A stretch of DNA of 64,000 nucleotides from Halomontanus rarus (GCF_017357405.1 NZ_CP071597.1:558001-622000), one strand, 5' to 3'; numbered from the stretch's first letter, positions 1-8,406 are shown. Numbers and translations: made by a program. The notes: generated by a model not told the origin, from the letters alone.

Positions 1-325
1 CGTTGTTGATCGCGGTCATGCCCGGACAGAAAAAGTTCGAGAACCCGCCGCCGGTCCCCGTTTGACTGATCGAGACGGTCACGTCGGTTCGGCGCTGTGT
101 GAACGCCGACCCGACCGCCTCGGTTACGGGGAAGACCGTCGAACTCCCCGCGATCGTCACCTGTCTGGCCTCCTGTGCAAAGACGCCGGTACAACCGGAC
201 AGCCCCGCGGCGGCCCCAACGCCCGCCGCGGCGAGAAAACTCCGCCGCCCGAACCCGGATCCGGATCCACCGTCGGATCCGTCCCCGACTCCGGTCGACG
301 GGGGTCCAGTGGTGTCTTTCGACAT
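1..325 (-). CDS. pstS: Phosphate ABC transporter substrate-binding protein PstS, N-terminal part
   Basis: Read leftward from an ATG at 323-325, open to the window edge, so only the first 108 or so residues are visible. The N-terminus has a Gly/Ser/Asp-rich lead, twin arginines at 27-28 (GRRSFLAAAGVG), a short hydrophobic stretch and a lipobox ending LSGC45. This is a Tat-exported, lipid-anchored protein. The mature part begins QVTIAGSSTVFPVTEAVG, the typical PstS opening in which the SSTVFPV loop contacts phosphate, followed by a GTGGG stretch. It would bind phosphate outside the cell for the PstCAB importer, whose genes should lie beyond the edge. It is divergent from phoU, which supports the phosphate role. 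Confidence 0.93.
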   Translation of the reverse strand, partial: MSKDTTGPPSTGVGDGSDGGSGSGFGRRSFLAAAGVGAAAGLSGCTGVFAQEARQVTIAGSSTVFPVTEAVGSAFTQRRTDVTVSISQTGTGGGFSNFFCPGMTAINN

Positions 326-346
326 CACCGGTAACTCGCCACAGAT

Positions 347-390
347 GAGATAAGTACCCTACTATGATAGATATATAGAGATATATAGTC
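347..390 (-). promoter_or_regulatory. pstS promoter with AT-rich direct repeat
   Basis: On the minus strand TACTTATC (349-356) is centred 27 bp before the pstS ATG, so the transcript is probably leaderless. Immediately upstream lie two exact copies of GATATATAG on the plus strand (370-378 and 380-388), separated by one base. In this GC-rich genome that looks like an activator or regulator site, plausibly for phosphate control. The role is inferred. Confidence 0.5.
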
Positions 391-395
391 ATACG

Positions 396-965
396 GCCCC
401 AGTGAACGTTCCCGTTCTCGAGGAGCGTTATCGGCAGCAGGAACGGGTATATGTGTCAATCGGTACCATCCGTAGTCGTGGTCGACGACTCACTGGTTGG
501 GACTCGTCGCTAAATTGGGCGGATCCGTCTCGAGGTATATAGAATCGGACGCGAAGATCGTCTCCCCTGCCCAGGACCGTTGCGCCGAACTACCGCCCGC
601 TATCCGGTTCTCGTGGGACGACACGGACAGGTCGGTGTCTGAATCGTTTCGACGTGTAGTCCGTCTGCCGGTGAACGAGACTCGGACCGCCGATTTTCGT
701 TCGTGATCGACAGACTCGTGTATTCGTTCGACTGCGTTCGTCGGTCGAAGCACTGACCCGAAAACCGCGATTCGACCGAACGACCGAGAAAGGAGACGAC
801 GAGTGGGCCGTCGGTTACACGTCGACTACCTACTTCTCACTATTCCTCACTAGGGCTATATAGATATACGTGAGGCAATTATTAACGAGGGTAGGGATAC
901 GTATCTAACCGCGAAACTCACACCTCAAAATCGAGGGACACAAGCCGTATTCTCGATTCGAATTC
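396..965. other. Intergenic region between pstS and phoU, no gene seen
   Basis: No convincing gene. Open frames on both strands near 490-750 have no recognisable domain or start signal and look like chance. An AT-rich motif (CTATATAGATATAC, 856-869) resembles the repeats in front of pstS and phoU. It could be a third regulatory site or the promoter of an unseen small RNA. Confidence 0.4.
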
Positions 966-970
966 TATCG

Positions 971-997
971 ATCTATAGATTTGGGTGGATTTATATT
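971..997 (+). promoter_or_regulatory. phoU promoter: palindrome plus TATA box
   Basis: TTTATATT (990-997) is centred about 26 bp before the phoU ATG at 1020, the spacing of a leaderless haloarchaeal promoter. Ten bases upstream is a perfect 10-bp palindrome, ATCTATAGAT (971-980). A similar arrangement of AT-rich repeats just upstream of the TATA element is seen at pstS, so one regulator may act on both genes. Confidence 0.55.
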
Positions 998-1019
998 CCC
1001 ACGGTTGGAAGCGCGTCAC

Positions 1020-2015
1020 ATGGAGACGCGCAAGGTCCAGGTGACCGGCGGCTCGACGTACACGGTTTCGCTCCCCAAATCCTGGGCGACGGACAACGAC
1101 GTCAGCGCCGGCACCACGGTCGAATTCTATCCGGAAGACGACGCGCTCTTACTCACGCCACAGAGCGAAACCCACCGCCAGAAGGGGACGCTCGACATCT
1201 CGAACCTCGAGGGCGAGCGACTCACGCGCGCGGTCATGACCATGTACGTCAGCGGTTTCGACATCATCTCGCTCGAGGCCGGGCGGATCACGACCGACCA
1301 GCGACGGGCGATCCGCAGCGCAACGCAGGGGCTCGTCGGCGTCGAAGTCTTGGAGGAGACGACCGACAGCGTCGTCATTCAGGACCTGCTGGATTCCTCG
1401 GAACTGTCGATCGTCAACGCCGTCACGCGCATGCGTCTGATCGCCCAGTCGATGCTCGAGGACGCGGTTCGCGCACTCGTCGAGAACGACGACGACATCG
1501 CCCGCGACGTCATCGAACGCGACGACGACGTCGATCGGCTCTGGCTCGTCGTCTCGCGGATCTTCCGGGCGACCCTCCGATCACCCCGCGCGGCCGAGGA
1601 ACTGGGCGTCCCCCGCGAGGACTGTTTCGACTTCCACTCGAGCGCCCGACAACTCGAGCGCGTCGCCGACCACGCCGTCAAGATCAGCACGCTCGCGCTC
1701 AAACACGACGACATTCCCGAGGGCGTCGCCGACGCGCTCGCGGAACTACAGAACGACGCCTTCGACATCCTCGAGAAATCGATGGACGCCCTGTTCGCCG
1801 ACGATAGTGCGGAGGCCAACGAGCTCGGACACGCCGCCCGCGAAGCGGTACTCGAGATCGACGAACACACCCGTACCATCGACGAGATGCTTCGCGACCT
1901 CGATCCGGTTCAGGCCCAGTCGCTCGGGTTGATCATCGACTCGCTCTCCCGCAGTGCCGACTACGGCGGGAATATCGCCGAAACCGCGCTGCAGAAGGCC
2001 GCCCCGCGCCCGTAG
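1020..2015 (+). CDS. phoU: PhoU-family phosphate uptake regulator with N-terminal AbrB domain
   Basis: 331 residues. The ATG at 1020 is preferred over an in-frame upstream start because METRKVQVTGGSTYTVSLPK is the usual start of the family and the TATA box is spaced for this ATG. Residues 1-50 form a SpoVT/AbrB-type swapped-hairpin DNA-binding domain. The rest is helical with two PhoU repeats (about 115-215 and 225-325), including acidic segments such as ERDDDVDRLW. Haloarchaeal proteins of this fusion type are linked to control of the pst genes, in keeping with the divergent pstS. Whether it represses, activates or acts on the transporter cannot be told from sequence. Confidence 0.9.
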   Translation: METRKVQVTGGSTYTVSLPKSWATDNDVSAGTTVEFYPEDDALLLTPQSETHRQKGTLDISNLEGERLTRAVMTMYVSGFDIISLEAGRITTDQRRAIRSATQGLVGVEVLEETTDSVVIQDLLDSSELSIVNAVTRMRLIAQSMLEDAVRALVENDDDIARDVIERDDDVDRLWLVVSRIFRATLRSPRAAEELGVPREDCFDFHSSARQLERVADHAVKISTLALKHDDIPEGVADALAELQNDAFDILEKSMDALFADDSAEANELGHAAREAVLEIDEHTRTIDEMLRDLDPVQAQSLGLIIDSLSRSADYGGNIAETALQKAAPRP

Positions 2016-2073
2016 TTGGCGCCTCGAGGACAGCCGTTTGGGCGAACGCTTTGAGCGATGTGATCTTCTTTAT

Positions 2074-2100
2074 ATTCTCCACGCCCTCAAGGGCGAGAAT
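2074..2100 (+). repeat. Free-standing hairpin like the right end of IS1341-type elements
   Basis: A 27-base stem-loop: ATTCTC, spacer CAC, GCCCT, loop CA, AGGGC, GAGAAT. It matches the hairpin beside the TnpB gene at 42601-42627 (ATCCTC-CCC-GCCCT-GA-AGGGC-GAGGAT) in length, layout and most bases, and the two differing stem bases change together so pairing is kept. No transposase remains nearby. It sits 58 bp after the phoU stop and may act as its terminator, or be a leftover or miniature transposable end. Confidence 0.6.
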
Positions 2101-2307
2101 TCCCCGAAGAGGATATACAGGTCGCGCGTTCCCTCGGTTCTCACGTACGCTTTCTCGTAGACCGTTAACGATCGCCGTCCAGTTGTGACCGAAGCAATAA
2201 CGCGTTTGGCGGTCGCCGAGCAAACCAACGCGTAACCAGTGCCCGACCTCTCGAATGTCGCTGAGAGTCTTTCGAGCCGGGTTTCCGGACGTGTTTATCA
2301 CCGAATA

Positions 2308-2314
2308 GTTATAG
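2308..2314 (+). promoter_or_regulatory. TATA box for the small lipoprotein gene
   Basis: GTTATAG is centred about 26 bp before the ATG at 2337, fitting a leaderless promoter. The rest of the 2016-2336 gap holds the hairpin at 2074-2100 and nothing else recognisable. Confidence 0.45.
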
Positions 2315-2336
2315 GGTGACGCGAAAGATCGTTCGC

Positions 2337-2777
2337 ATGCAAATCTCTCGACGACGTCTTTTCGTGGGTGCGACCAGCGGGGTTCTTTTCGGAAGCGGCT
2401 GTCTGTCTCGTATTCCGTTCGGTGGCGAATCCGGGTTCCGACTCGGCGAGATCTGGATAGTGAACGGTCGTGATACTGATCAGTCGATATCTATCCGATT
2501 GAAACACGGTAGTGACTCCTCTCTCGATCGGGACGTGGAAATCCCAGCGGGGGAGACGATCGAACTCGATCGAACGTGGCCCACGGCACCAGTCGAGTAC
2601 ACGCTCGCGTACGAGCTATCCGGGCAAGAGGAACAATCGTTCGAACTCACGGCAGACGATGATGAATCCGCGGACGAAGACTGTATGTTTCTTCAGATAT
2701 TCATTTCACAACACGTAGACGTTCCGGGAGTATCCCTCTCGCCGGCGGCGGACCATCCGTGGGACCCGGGATGTTGA
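2337..2777 (+). CDS. Small Tat-exported lipoprotein of unknown function
   Basis: 146 residues. The ATG at 2337 was chosen because it puts the signal at the very start: MQISRRRLFVGATSG has the twin arginines and the hydrophobic stretch ends GSGC22. The mature part is a beta-rich domain of about 120 residues, beginning GFRLGEIWIVNGRDTDQSI, where Asn and Asp flank short strands. A similar opening is common in haloarchaeal surface lipoproteins. An acidic patch (TADDDESADEDC) precedes a hydrophobic strand, and the protein ends in Cys. It is monocistronic and I do not recognise a functional family. Confidence 0.7.
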   Translation: MQISRRRLFVGATSGVLFGSGCLSRIPFGGESGFRLGEIWIVNGRDTDQSISIRLKHGSDSSLDRDVEIPAGETIELDRTWPTAPVEYTLAYELSGQEEQSFELTADDDESADEDCMFLQIFISQHVDVPGVSLSPAADHPWDPGC

Positions 2778-3016
2778 TAACGGTGGTGTTCAGAGATCGA
2801 GGATCGAGGCCTGTGATTTCTCACAGTTAGCCACTGCGTGATCGCAGATCTATTCTGGGGTTCTACCGTGCTCGATTACGCATTAGTTCCCGGACCGTTT
2901 CGAGAATGCGCGAGGAGAGTCGATCTCCCGTCGACTCGAGAAGATGGGATCCCAGTCTCGACTCCGAGAGCGACGGCGACCGGTTCGAACACACCGAAAA
3001 ATAAAAATTCGGGTTC

Positions 3017-3388
3017 TTACTCGAGCAGGACGGCGTTGACCTGACCGGTCTGGCCGGGTCGGGAGGTGACGCGGGCCTGACCCTCGTCGGTGTCGATGAC
3101 GGCGCCCTTCGTGATGATGTTCCGTCGGACGTAGTTGGGGTTGGCGTCGTTCTCGACGACGTCGGTGATCGTCGTGGCGACGGTCTCGCCGTCGCTCGTG
3201 ACGTTCGCGACGTTCGTCGCGAGTGCGCGGGTCTTGTTGCCGTTGCCGCGGACGTCGACGGTCCGGAAGCGGCCCTCGCCGACCTGCGTCTCCGTCGGCA
3301 GGCGACCGAGCTGGTGTTTCTTGCGGTTGCGCGTGTCTTTCAGTCGACCGCCGGTTCGCTTGCGGGTAGAGCGTCCCTGATCTTGCAT
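3017..3388 (-). CDS. rps8e: 30S ribosomal protein S8e
   Basis: 123 residues, read leftward from the ATG at 3386-3388. This start gives MQDQGRSTRKRTGGRL, the conserved N-terminus of archaeal S8e, and excludes a longer low-complexity upstream extension. The Gly/Arg/Lys-rich start binds rRNA. The C-terminal half (TITDVVENDANPNYVRRNII) is the S8e core beta barrel. It is a single-gene unit away from the main ribosomal cluster at 47-60 kb. It lies between the lipoprotein gene and an ABC importer to which it has no functional link. Confidence 0.95.
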   Translation of the reverse strand: MQDQGRSTRKRTGGRLKDTRNRKKHQLGRLPTETQVGEGRFRTVDVRGNGNKTRALATNVANVTSDGETVATTITDVVENDANPNYVRRNIITKGAVIDTDEGQARVTSRPGQTGQVNAVLLE

Positions 3389-3591
3389 ACCCCCACCAAG
3401 TCCCGGCGCGTACTTGAATGCAGCCTTTTGTCCCGTTGGATTCCGTTCTGGAAGTACTGGCCGAGAAGTTCCTCCAGATCGGGCGGTTCCCGGCCGGGAT
3501 GGCGGCGAGTGAGAGCGGGGGCGGGGGCACTCGAGTCGACCGGCCAATGGTCGTCACGCGGTCAGCTCATCGATACCTCGCCGTGGGGCGA

Positions 3592-4383
3592 TCAGACGGA
3601 AACCGCCGGATCGCCGTCGTCTCCACCTTCACTTTCGAGCGTCCCCGAGACCATGAGGTCGACGATGTTTTCGCGTGTGGCCTCCTCGACGTCGAGGACG
3701 CCGACGTCTCGACCCGTGTGCAGAATTTGGATTCGGTCGGCGACCGCGCGCATGTGTTCGAAGTTGTGACTGATGAGGATGATCGATGCACCCTCCCGGC
3801 GCATCCGTTCGATGAGTTCGAGGATGCGTTCGGCGGCTTCGACCGAGAGCGCGCTGGTCGGCTCGTCCATAATGATGATCTCGGGATCGGTCAGCATCGT
3901 CCGTGAGATCGCGACGAGCTGGCGTTGCCCGCCAGAGAGGTCGTCCACCCGCTTGTCGGGGTCGACGTCGATCTCGAGATCGGATAGTAACTCGCGAGTG
4001 CGCGTTTCCATCGTTCCCTTGTTCATCACCGAGACGAGGGGGAGAACTCGCTGGGTCTCCTCGCGACCCAAGAAGACGTTTTGCGTGATGCTCAGGTTGG
4101 GTGCGAGCGCGAGTTCCTGAAAGGTCGTTTCGATCCCGAGTGCCTTCGCCTCGCGGGGATTCTCGATCGTTACCTCCTCCCCATCGAAGACGATCCGCCC
4201 AGAATCGGGTTCGTACGCACCCGACAGACACTTGATCAGCGTCGACTTCCCGGCGCCGTTGTCGCCGGCGAGCCCGAGGATCTCTCCGCGGTGCAGTGTG
4301 AGATCCACATCGTCCAGAGCGACGATCTCACCGAACGTCTTGGTGATCCCCTCCATCTCGAGAACGGTATCTCGGTCGGCCAT
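3592..4383 (-). CDS. Sugar-type ABC transporter ATP-binding protein
   Basis: 263 residues from the ATG at 4381-4383. A single nucleotide-binding domain of the ribose/xylose class: Walker A GDNGAGKST (40-48), Q-loop Q89, signature LSGGQRQ (149-155), Walker B IIIMDE (169-174) and switch His206. Unlike bacterial RbsA, which has two fused domains, this has one and would act as a homodimer, as in FrcA/XylG-like systems. It is the last gene of the permease/binding-protein/ATPase operon and follows the binding-protein gene by about 105 bp. The substrate cannot be read from this subunit; sugar is the usual one for the family. Confidence 0.9.
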   Translation of the reverse strand: MADRDTVLEMEGITKTFGEIVALDDVDLTLHRGEILGLAGDNGAGKSTLIKCLSGAYEPDSGRIVFDGEEVTIENPREAKALGIETTFQELALAPNLSITQNVFLGREETQRVLPLVSVMNKGTMETRTRELLSDLEIDVDPDKRVDDLSGGQRQLVAISRTMLTDPEIIIMDEPTSALSVEAAERILELIERMRREGASIILISHNFEHMRAVADRIQILHTGRDVGVLDVEEATRENIVDLMVSGTLESEGGDDGDPAVSV

Positions 4384-4488
4384 CTGTCGTATGTGGTACG
4401 GTGGCAATGCACAAGAGGCCTTCCCTCACGGGAGACGGTCGTCGATCCCCTCTCGGCTCGAAATTCGGTCCGTTACCGGAGCGGTAGT

Positions 4489-5526
4489 CTATTCGCCTCC
4501 TTCTTCTTCGTCCTCCACCTCGACCTCTCCGAGATACTCTTCGGCGTTCTCCTGGGTCACCTCGAGTCCCTCGATCGGGTAGAATTCCTCGAGATCTTCC
4601 CCCTCGACGGCCCGTCGTCCCATCTCTACTGCCGTGAACACCATCTCCTCGGGCAACTGGGCGATCGTTCCATAGTAGTCTCGTTCAAGTATCTGCTCGA
4701 CCCACTCGGTGGTCCCGTCGATACCCGTGATCGGAACGTCGTCCATTCCCCCGGCCTCGAGTGCGCGCTGTGCACCCAGAGCCATCAGGTCGTTCTGTGC
4801 GAAGACGCCGTCGATGTCGTCGCCGTGAGCGGTGATGAAGTCCTCCGTCACGACGAGGGCGTCTTCGGTCGTGAACTCGCCGGTTTGGCTGTCGAGTTCC
4901 TCTAGTTCGTCGTGTTCGTCGACGGCCTCCTGGAACCCCTCGTTTCGCTCGAGGGCGACGCTCGCGCCCGGGGTGCCCTGTAACTCGACGATCTGGTAGG
5001 TGTCCTGTTCTCCCTGTTCTTGCATGAACTCGAGGCAAAGCGACGTCGATCGGTAGCCGAGGTCGACGTTGTCGGAAGCCACGTAGGTCGCGGTCTCGCC
5101 GTCTTCCGCGTCGCGGTCGATCGTCACCACGGGGATGTTCTCGTCGTTGGCCAGTTCGATCGAGGGGACGATACCCTCGCTGGTGATCGGCGAGATCATG
5201 ATGAAGTCTGGTTCGCCTAACACGGCGTCTTCGAAGTTCGACGCCTGCGTCGACTCGTCGTTGCGATTGTCGTAGAACGTTCCCTCGACGTTCAACTCTT
5301 CCTGAGCGTCCTCGAATGCCTCCTCCATTCGGGCGAAGAAGGTGAACTCGAGAGACGGCACCAGCAGGGCAGTCTCGAGGGTCTCCTCTGGCACGTCGTC
5401 CGTGTCGTTCTCGTCGTCTCCCTGACTGAGGTATCCCGTGAGCAACACCGATCCGCCGATTGCCCCGCCGGAATACGTCAGGAACGATCGTCGATCTACA
5501 TCTGAACCGTGCTGTTTGTTCCCCAT
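4489..5526 (-). CDS. Sugar-type ABC transporter periplasmic-binding-like protein, Tat signal
   Basis: 345 residues. N-terminal DRRSFLTYSGG with Arg12-Arg13 and a hydrophobic stretch to LLTGY32 is a Tat signal. At the position where related haloarchaeal binding proteins have the lipobox Cys there is Tyr32, so lipid anchoring looks lost. The body fits the type I (ribose/galactose-binding, Peripla_BP_4) fold: ETALLVPSLEFTFFARMEEA at the start, DFIMISPITSEGIVP and VDGVFAQNDLMALG-like (DIDGVFAQNDLMALGA) ligand-cleft segments, and a DGTTEWVEQI hinge. The C-terminus is a poly-acidic tail. It captures the substrate for the permease encoded 98 bp upstream. Confidence 0.88.
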   Translation of the reverse strand: MGNKQHGSDVDRRSFLTYSGGAIGGSVLLTGYLSQGDDENDTDDVPEETLETALLVPSLEFTFFARMEEAFEDAQEELNVEGTFYDNRNDESTQASNFEDAVLGEPDFIMISPITSEGIVPSIELANDENIPVVTIDRDAEDGETATYVASDNVDLGYRSTSLCLEFMQEQGEQDTYQIVELQGTPGASVALERNEGFQEAVDEHDELEELDSQTGEFTTEDALVVTEDFITAHGDDIDGVFAQNDLMALGAQRALEAGGMDDVPITGIDGTTEWVEQILERDYYGTIAQLPEEMVFTAVEMGRRAVEGEDLEEFYPIEGLEVTQENAEEYLGEVEVEDEEEGGE

Positions 5527-5624
5527 AGACAGAAAACGCGAACCTAGAACTTAATACATTCATTTGTCATTTATATCGAGATCCCGTATATCGATCATAT
5601 ACTGTCAATGATCGAAGAACGCCT

Positions 5625-6611
5625 TCAGCCTCGAGCTAACACGTTCATGAGCACCGCGATCATCAGGATGATGCCCTGAGCGACGAGCTGACCGGAGGGG
5701 CCGACACCCATGAGATTGAGGCCGTTGGCGAGAGCGCCGAGAATGAGCACGCCAACGAGCGTTCCGATCATGTTCCCTTCGCCGCCGAAGAGGTTCGTTC
5801 CGCCGAGGATGACGGCTGCGATCGGCGGCAGCAGTAGTCCCGAACCCATGTTCGGGTTCGCGCTCCCGATCCGGCCGATGAGCGCGATGGCAGCGAAGAC
5901 CGTGAACGCAGCCGAGATCACCAGTACAGCGAACCGAATGCGCATGACGTTGATTCCCATCAACCTCGCCGCCTGCCGGTCACCGCCGACGGCGTAGATG
6001 TAGAGTCCGAAACGCGTGTACGACAGAATCAGTTGCGAGACGAGCAACAGCGACAGGAAGAAGAGAACGATCAGCGGAATGCTGGCCACGGATTCCCTCC
6101 CGATGATCTGTAATGAATCCGGAATCCCGCCGATCGGTCGCCCGTCGGAGACGATGAGACCCAACCCATCAGCAAGGAAGAGTACCGCGAGAGTCGACAT
6201 GAACGACGGAACGTCGAACCGACTCGTGATGTAACCGGCGATCGCTCCGAGCGAAACGCCGGCACCGAGCCCGATCAGTACCGCGATCGGAACCGGAACG
6301 GTCGTCGAGAAGTACATTCCCGTGACGAGTGCGGCGATCAACACCCCGGTGAACTCGGTCATCTGCGCGATACTCAGATCGATCTCCGCACACAGGATGG
6401 CGAACGTCACGCCGATCGCGAGAATGCCGATAATCGACACCTGTCGCAGGATGTTGAGCTGGTTGCGATAGGTGAGAAACCGGTCGGTCATGATCGAAAA
6501 CACGACGTAGATGCCGATCAGGGCGATGACCGGCCCATACACGGCTGATTTTCGGAGGAGGTTCTGGATCAGATCGGACGAGGTCGACACAGCCCCCCAG
6601 TCGTATGCCAT
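5625..6611 (-). CDS. Sugar-type ABC transporter permease (RbsC family)
   Basis: 328 residues of mostly hydrophobic sequence with about eight to ten membrane segments, in the BPD_transp_2 family (RbsC/XylH/FrcC). The family loop is visible: YTRFGLYIYAVGGDRQAARL followed by MGINVMRIRF, where the EAA-like motif contacts the ATPase. An N-terminal cytoplasmic stretch precedes the first helix (VIALIGIYVVFSIM). First gene of the leftward importer operon, so its upstream region, shared with the divergent gene at 6750, should carry the promoter. Only one permease gene is present, so the channel is probably a homodimer. Confidence 0.9.
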   Translation of the reverse strand: MAYDWGAVSTSSDLIQNLLRKSAVYGPVIALIGIYVVFSIMTDRFLTYRNQLNILRQVSIIGILAIGVTFAILCAEIDLSIAQMTEFTGVLIAALVTGMYFSTTVPVPIAVLIGLGAGVSLGAIAGYITSRFDVPSFMSTLAVLFLADGLGLIVSDGRPIGGIPDSLQIIGRESVASIPLIVLFFLSLLLVSQLILSYTRFGLYIYAVGGDRQAARLMGINVMRIRFAVLVISAAFTVFAAIALIGRIGSANPNMGSGLLLPPIAAVILGGTNLFGGEGNMIGTLVGVLILGALANGLNLMGVGPSGQLVAQGIILMIAVLMNVLARG

Positions 6612-6749
6612 TCGGTATCACTTCTCTCTCTGGACGAGTGGTACTGTATAAGTTCGGGGTGAGAATAGGGCGTTTCCGTCCGCTCGGCCTCTCACCCACC
6701 TACTGCGAACCGCCACGATTATCTCCCACCTCGAGAGACTCCTCGCTCG

Positions 6750-7229
6750 ATGAGTCTCCGCGTCGCCGTCGCCGCGCCGTTCGCCCAGAACGGCACGCGC
6801 CAGTTACGGGAAAACGAGTTCGTCGTCGCCCTCTCACTGGATCGCGACTGGTTCTCGCCCGACCAGTCCAAACGACTGGTCGACGTCGCGACCGAACAGG
6901 GGTTGATCGAGCGCGACGGCGACGACCTCGCGATCGCGTTCGACCCCGCGACGGTGACGATCCCCGAGGAGTTCGTCCCCGACGAGGACCTCCTGCGCGA
7001 GCGGTCGGCGTTCGAACGAGTTCTCGACGCGCTGGTCGCCGAGGGCCTCGAGAAGCACGAGGCGGTCGGCGGGATCAATTCGTTACAACAGGAGCTGGCG
7101 ATCACGATCGAGGCCGCGGCGGTCGTCTACGCTCGTCGACAGGGCCTCGACATGTCGGACCTCGCGCCGGTGGCTCGAGGGGCGATTCTCGAGTCCGCAC
7201 CGGCGTCCGGGGCCGACGGCGGCGACTGA
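6750..7229 (+). CDS. DUF2240-family protein
   Basis: 159 residues. The opening MSLRVAVAAPFAQNGTRQL, the middle FSPDQSKRLVDVATEQGLIE and the later EAVGGINSLQQELAITIEAA match what I recall of DUF2240, a family found in many Euryarchaeota. The first 60 residues look like a winged-helix fold, and the C-terminal half is helical. Function unknown. An AT-rich element (CGATTATCT) lies about 29 bp before the ATG. It is divergent from the ABC importer and followed 73 bp later by another conserved gene. Confidence 0.75.
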   Translation: MSLRVAVAAPFAQNGTRQLRENEFVVALSLDRDWFSPDQSKRLVDVATEQGLIERDGDDLAIAFDPATVTIPEEFVPDEDLLRERSAFERVLDALVAEGLEKHEAVGGINSLQQELAITIEAAAVVYARRQGLDMSDLAPVARGAILESAPASGADGGD

Positions 7230-7302
7230 GTCGAAGACGGATCGCGAGCGATCGGCGAAGACAGGTAGCGACGTTTTTGTCCCCGACGCCGAATTTCGAG
7301 AC

Positions 7303-7731
7303 ATGGTCGAGGAACGGATCACCGACGGTCGGCGGATCGCCCAGCTACTCGCCTCCGAGATCGACGGCCGCGAGGACGGCGCGCTCGAGCGACTCGAGAT
7401 CACCGACGCCGACCGCGACGTCGAACCGACCGCGGACGGCGCTCGCGCCTACGACGTCACCGCGATGGGGCCGAGCCAGTCGCGAGCGGACGAGCGGATC
7501 GCCCGCGTGTTCGTCCACGAGTCGTTCGCGCGACTCGCGTTCGAAACCGGATCTGACGCGGCCAGTACGGCGGCCGAAGCACTCGACCTCCGCGTCGAGG
7601 AGGACGAGACGGCGGTCCAGCCGCCCGCGGTCGCGTTCGTGTTCGTCGAGAGCGGCGCTGCGGTCAAACGGGCGACGACGGTCGTCGAGCGCGTCGTTCA
7701 GTCGGTAGCTGCGGATAGCACACACGGGTAG
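7303..7731 (+). CDS. Conserved haloarchaeal protein of unknown function
   Basis: 142 residues with no membrane segment or signal. Acidic N-terminal helix (MVEERITDGRRIAQLLASEI), then alternating strands and helices. VFVHESFARLAFETG and a C-terminal hydrophobic strand (AVAFVFVESGAAVKRAT) suggest a small globular alpha/beta protein. GTTTTTGTCC about 26 bp before the ATG is a plausible TATA element, so it may be transcribed separately from the DUF2240 gene. I do not recognise a functional family. Confidence 0.65.
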   Translation: MVEERITDGRRIAQLLASEIDGREDGALERLEITDADRDVEPTADGARAYDVTAMGPSQSRADERIARVFVHESFARLAFETGSDAASTAAEALDLRVEEDETAVQPPAVAFVFVESGAAVKRATTVVERVVQSVAADSTHG

Positions 7732-8051
7732 CGTTGACGACGGCCAACTCGGCCGAACCATCGGGTTTGGAGAGGCGACGTTGCGCAGTCAGCGGGGCGT
7801 CAGTCGAGGACGAGTGACGGAGGCTACTGGGTCACTACAGCACCCGTCACCGAGGACGACATGATCGTTGTCGAGTGCCGGATGCCCGAGTGGAACCGGA
7901 TGATGAATGGGAGCGGGCTGCACGTTTCGAGAGGCACTCGACGTTCAATGGCGCTGTCTGAAACTCTCTGTTCGCCGAATTGATTATCAGCTGCTTAGGG
8001 ACTCGAGGACCGGCCAGAGACGCGACGACGGAAACGAACACGTTCGAGCAA
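7732..8051. other. Intergenic gap between convergent genes, nothing recognised
   Basis: The 320 bases between the ends of two convergent genes carry several open frames in conflicting phases but no domain, RNA or clear promoter. Composition is slightly less GC-rich than the flanks and this is where the accessory-looking cassette begins, so it could be a junction. Confidence 0.3.
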
Positions 8052-8294
8052 CTACGATCGGTCGTCAGTATCTGTCCGTGGATCGTCGACGAGTTCGTAC
8101 ACACCCCGACCGATGTTTTCCACATAGTCCGCGGCCTCGAGCAGCTGCAGCCGTTGTTGAATGTACTGCCGAGAGACCTCTAGTTCGTCGGCGATATTTG
8201 ACGGAACGTTTCGTCCGTCTGATAACACGTCGAGGATCTTGTTGTCGATTGCTTTTCGGTCGAACCCCATTAACTGGCGAATATGCACCGGCAT
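8052..8294 (-). CDS. Small winged-helix transcriptional regulator
   Basis: 80 residues. Helix-turn-helix core: KILDVLSDGRNVPSNIADEL followed by the recognition helix VSRQYIQQRLQLLEAADYV, then a short wing (ENIGRGVYELVDD). This is the minimal ArsR/MarR-like fold common in haloarchaeal mobile elements. The ATG at 8292-8294 is used, and an internal ATG (residue 9) is an alternative. Its start abuts an inverted repeat whose other arm lies toward the divergent operon, so it probably represses itself and the genes from 8468 onward. Confidence 0.75.
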   Translation of the reverse strand: MPVHIRQLMGFDRKAIDNKILDVLSDGRNVPSNIADELEVSRQYIQQRLQLLEAADYVENIGRGVYELVDDPRTDTDDRS

Positions 8295-8295
8295 G

Positions 8296-8365
8296 GTTTA
8301 CTATTGTCTGTGCTACTGTACGTAGTTCACTGACGGATGCTACGTTGTAATTTACAATAGTAAAC
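8296..8365. promoter_or_regulatory. Operator-like inverted repeats between the regulator and the three-gene operon
   Basis: GTTTACTATTG (8296-8306) recurs as its exact reverse complement CAATAGTAAAC (8355-8365), 48 bp apart. Overlapping the second arm is a near-perfect palindrome, TTGTAA-T-TTACAA (8345-8357). These AT-rich elements stand out from the GC-rich surroundings and cover the region where both divergent promoters must lie. The small winged-helix protein is the obvious candidate to bind them (inference). Confidence 0.6.
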
Positions 8366-8406
8366 TAAAAGGTCGTAGCTGTGAAACTATTGGAGAGAGG
8401 CCAGGG

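Noticed and set aside
490..753. Open frames on both strands in the pstS-phoU gap
   Set aside because: No start signal, no similarity, Arg/Ser-rich; each frame excludes the other.
7847..8125. Open frame before the small regulator
   Set aside because: Overlaps the regulator's coding end on the same strand in another phase and lacks a promoter.
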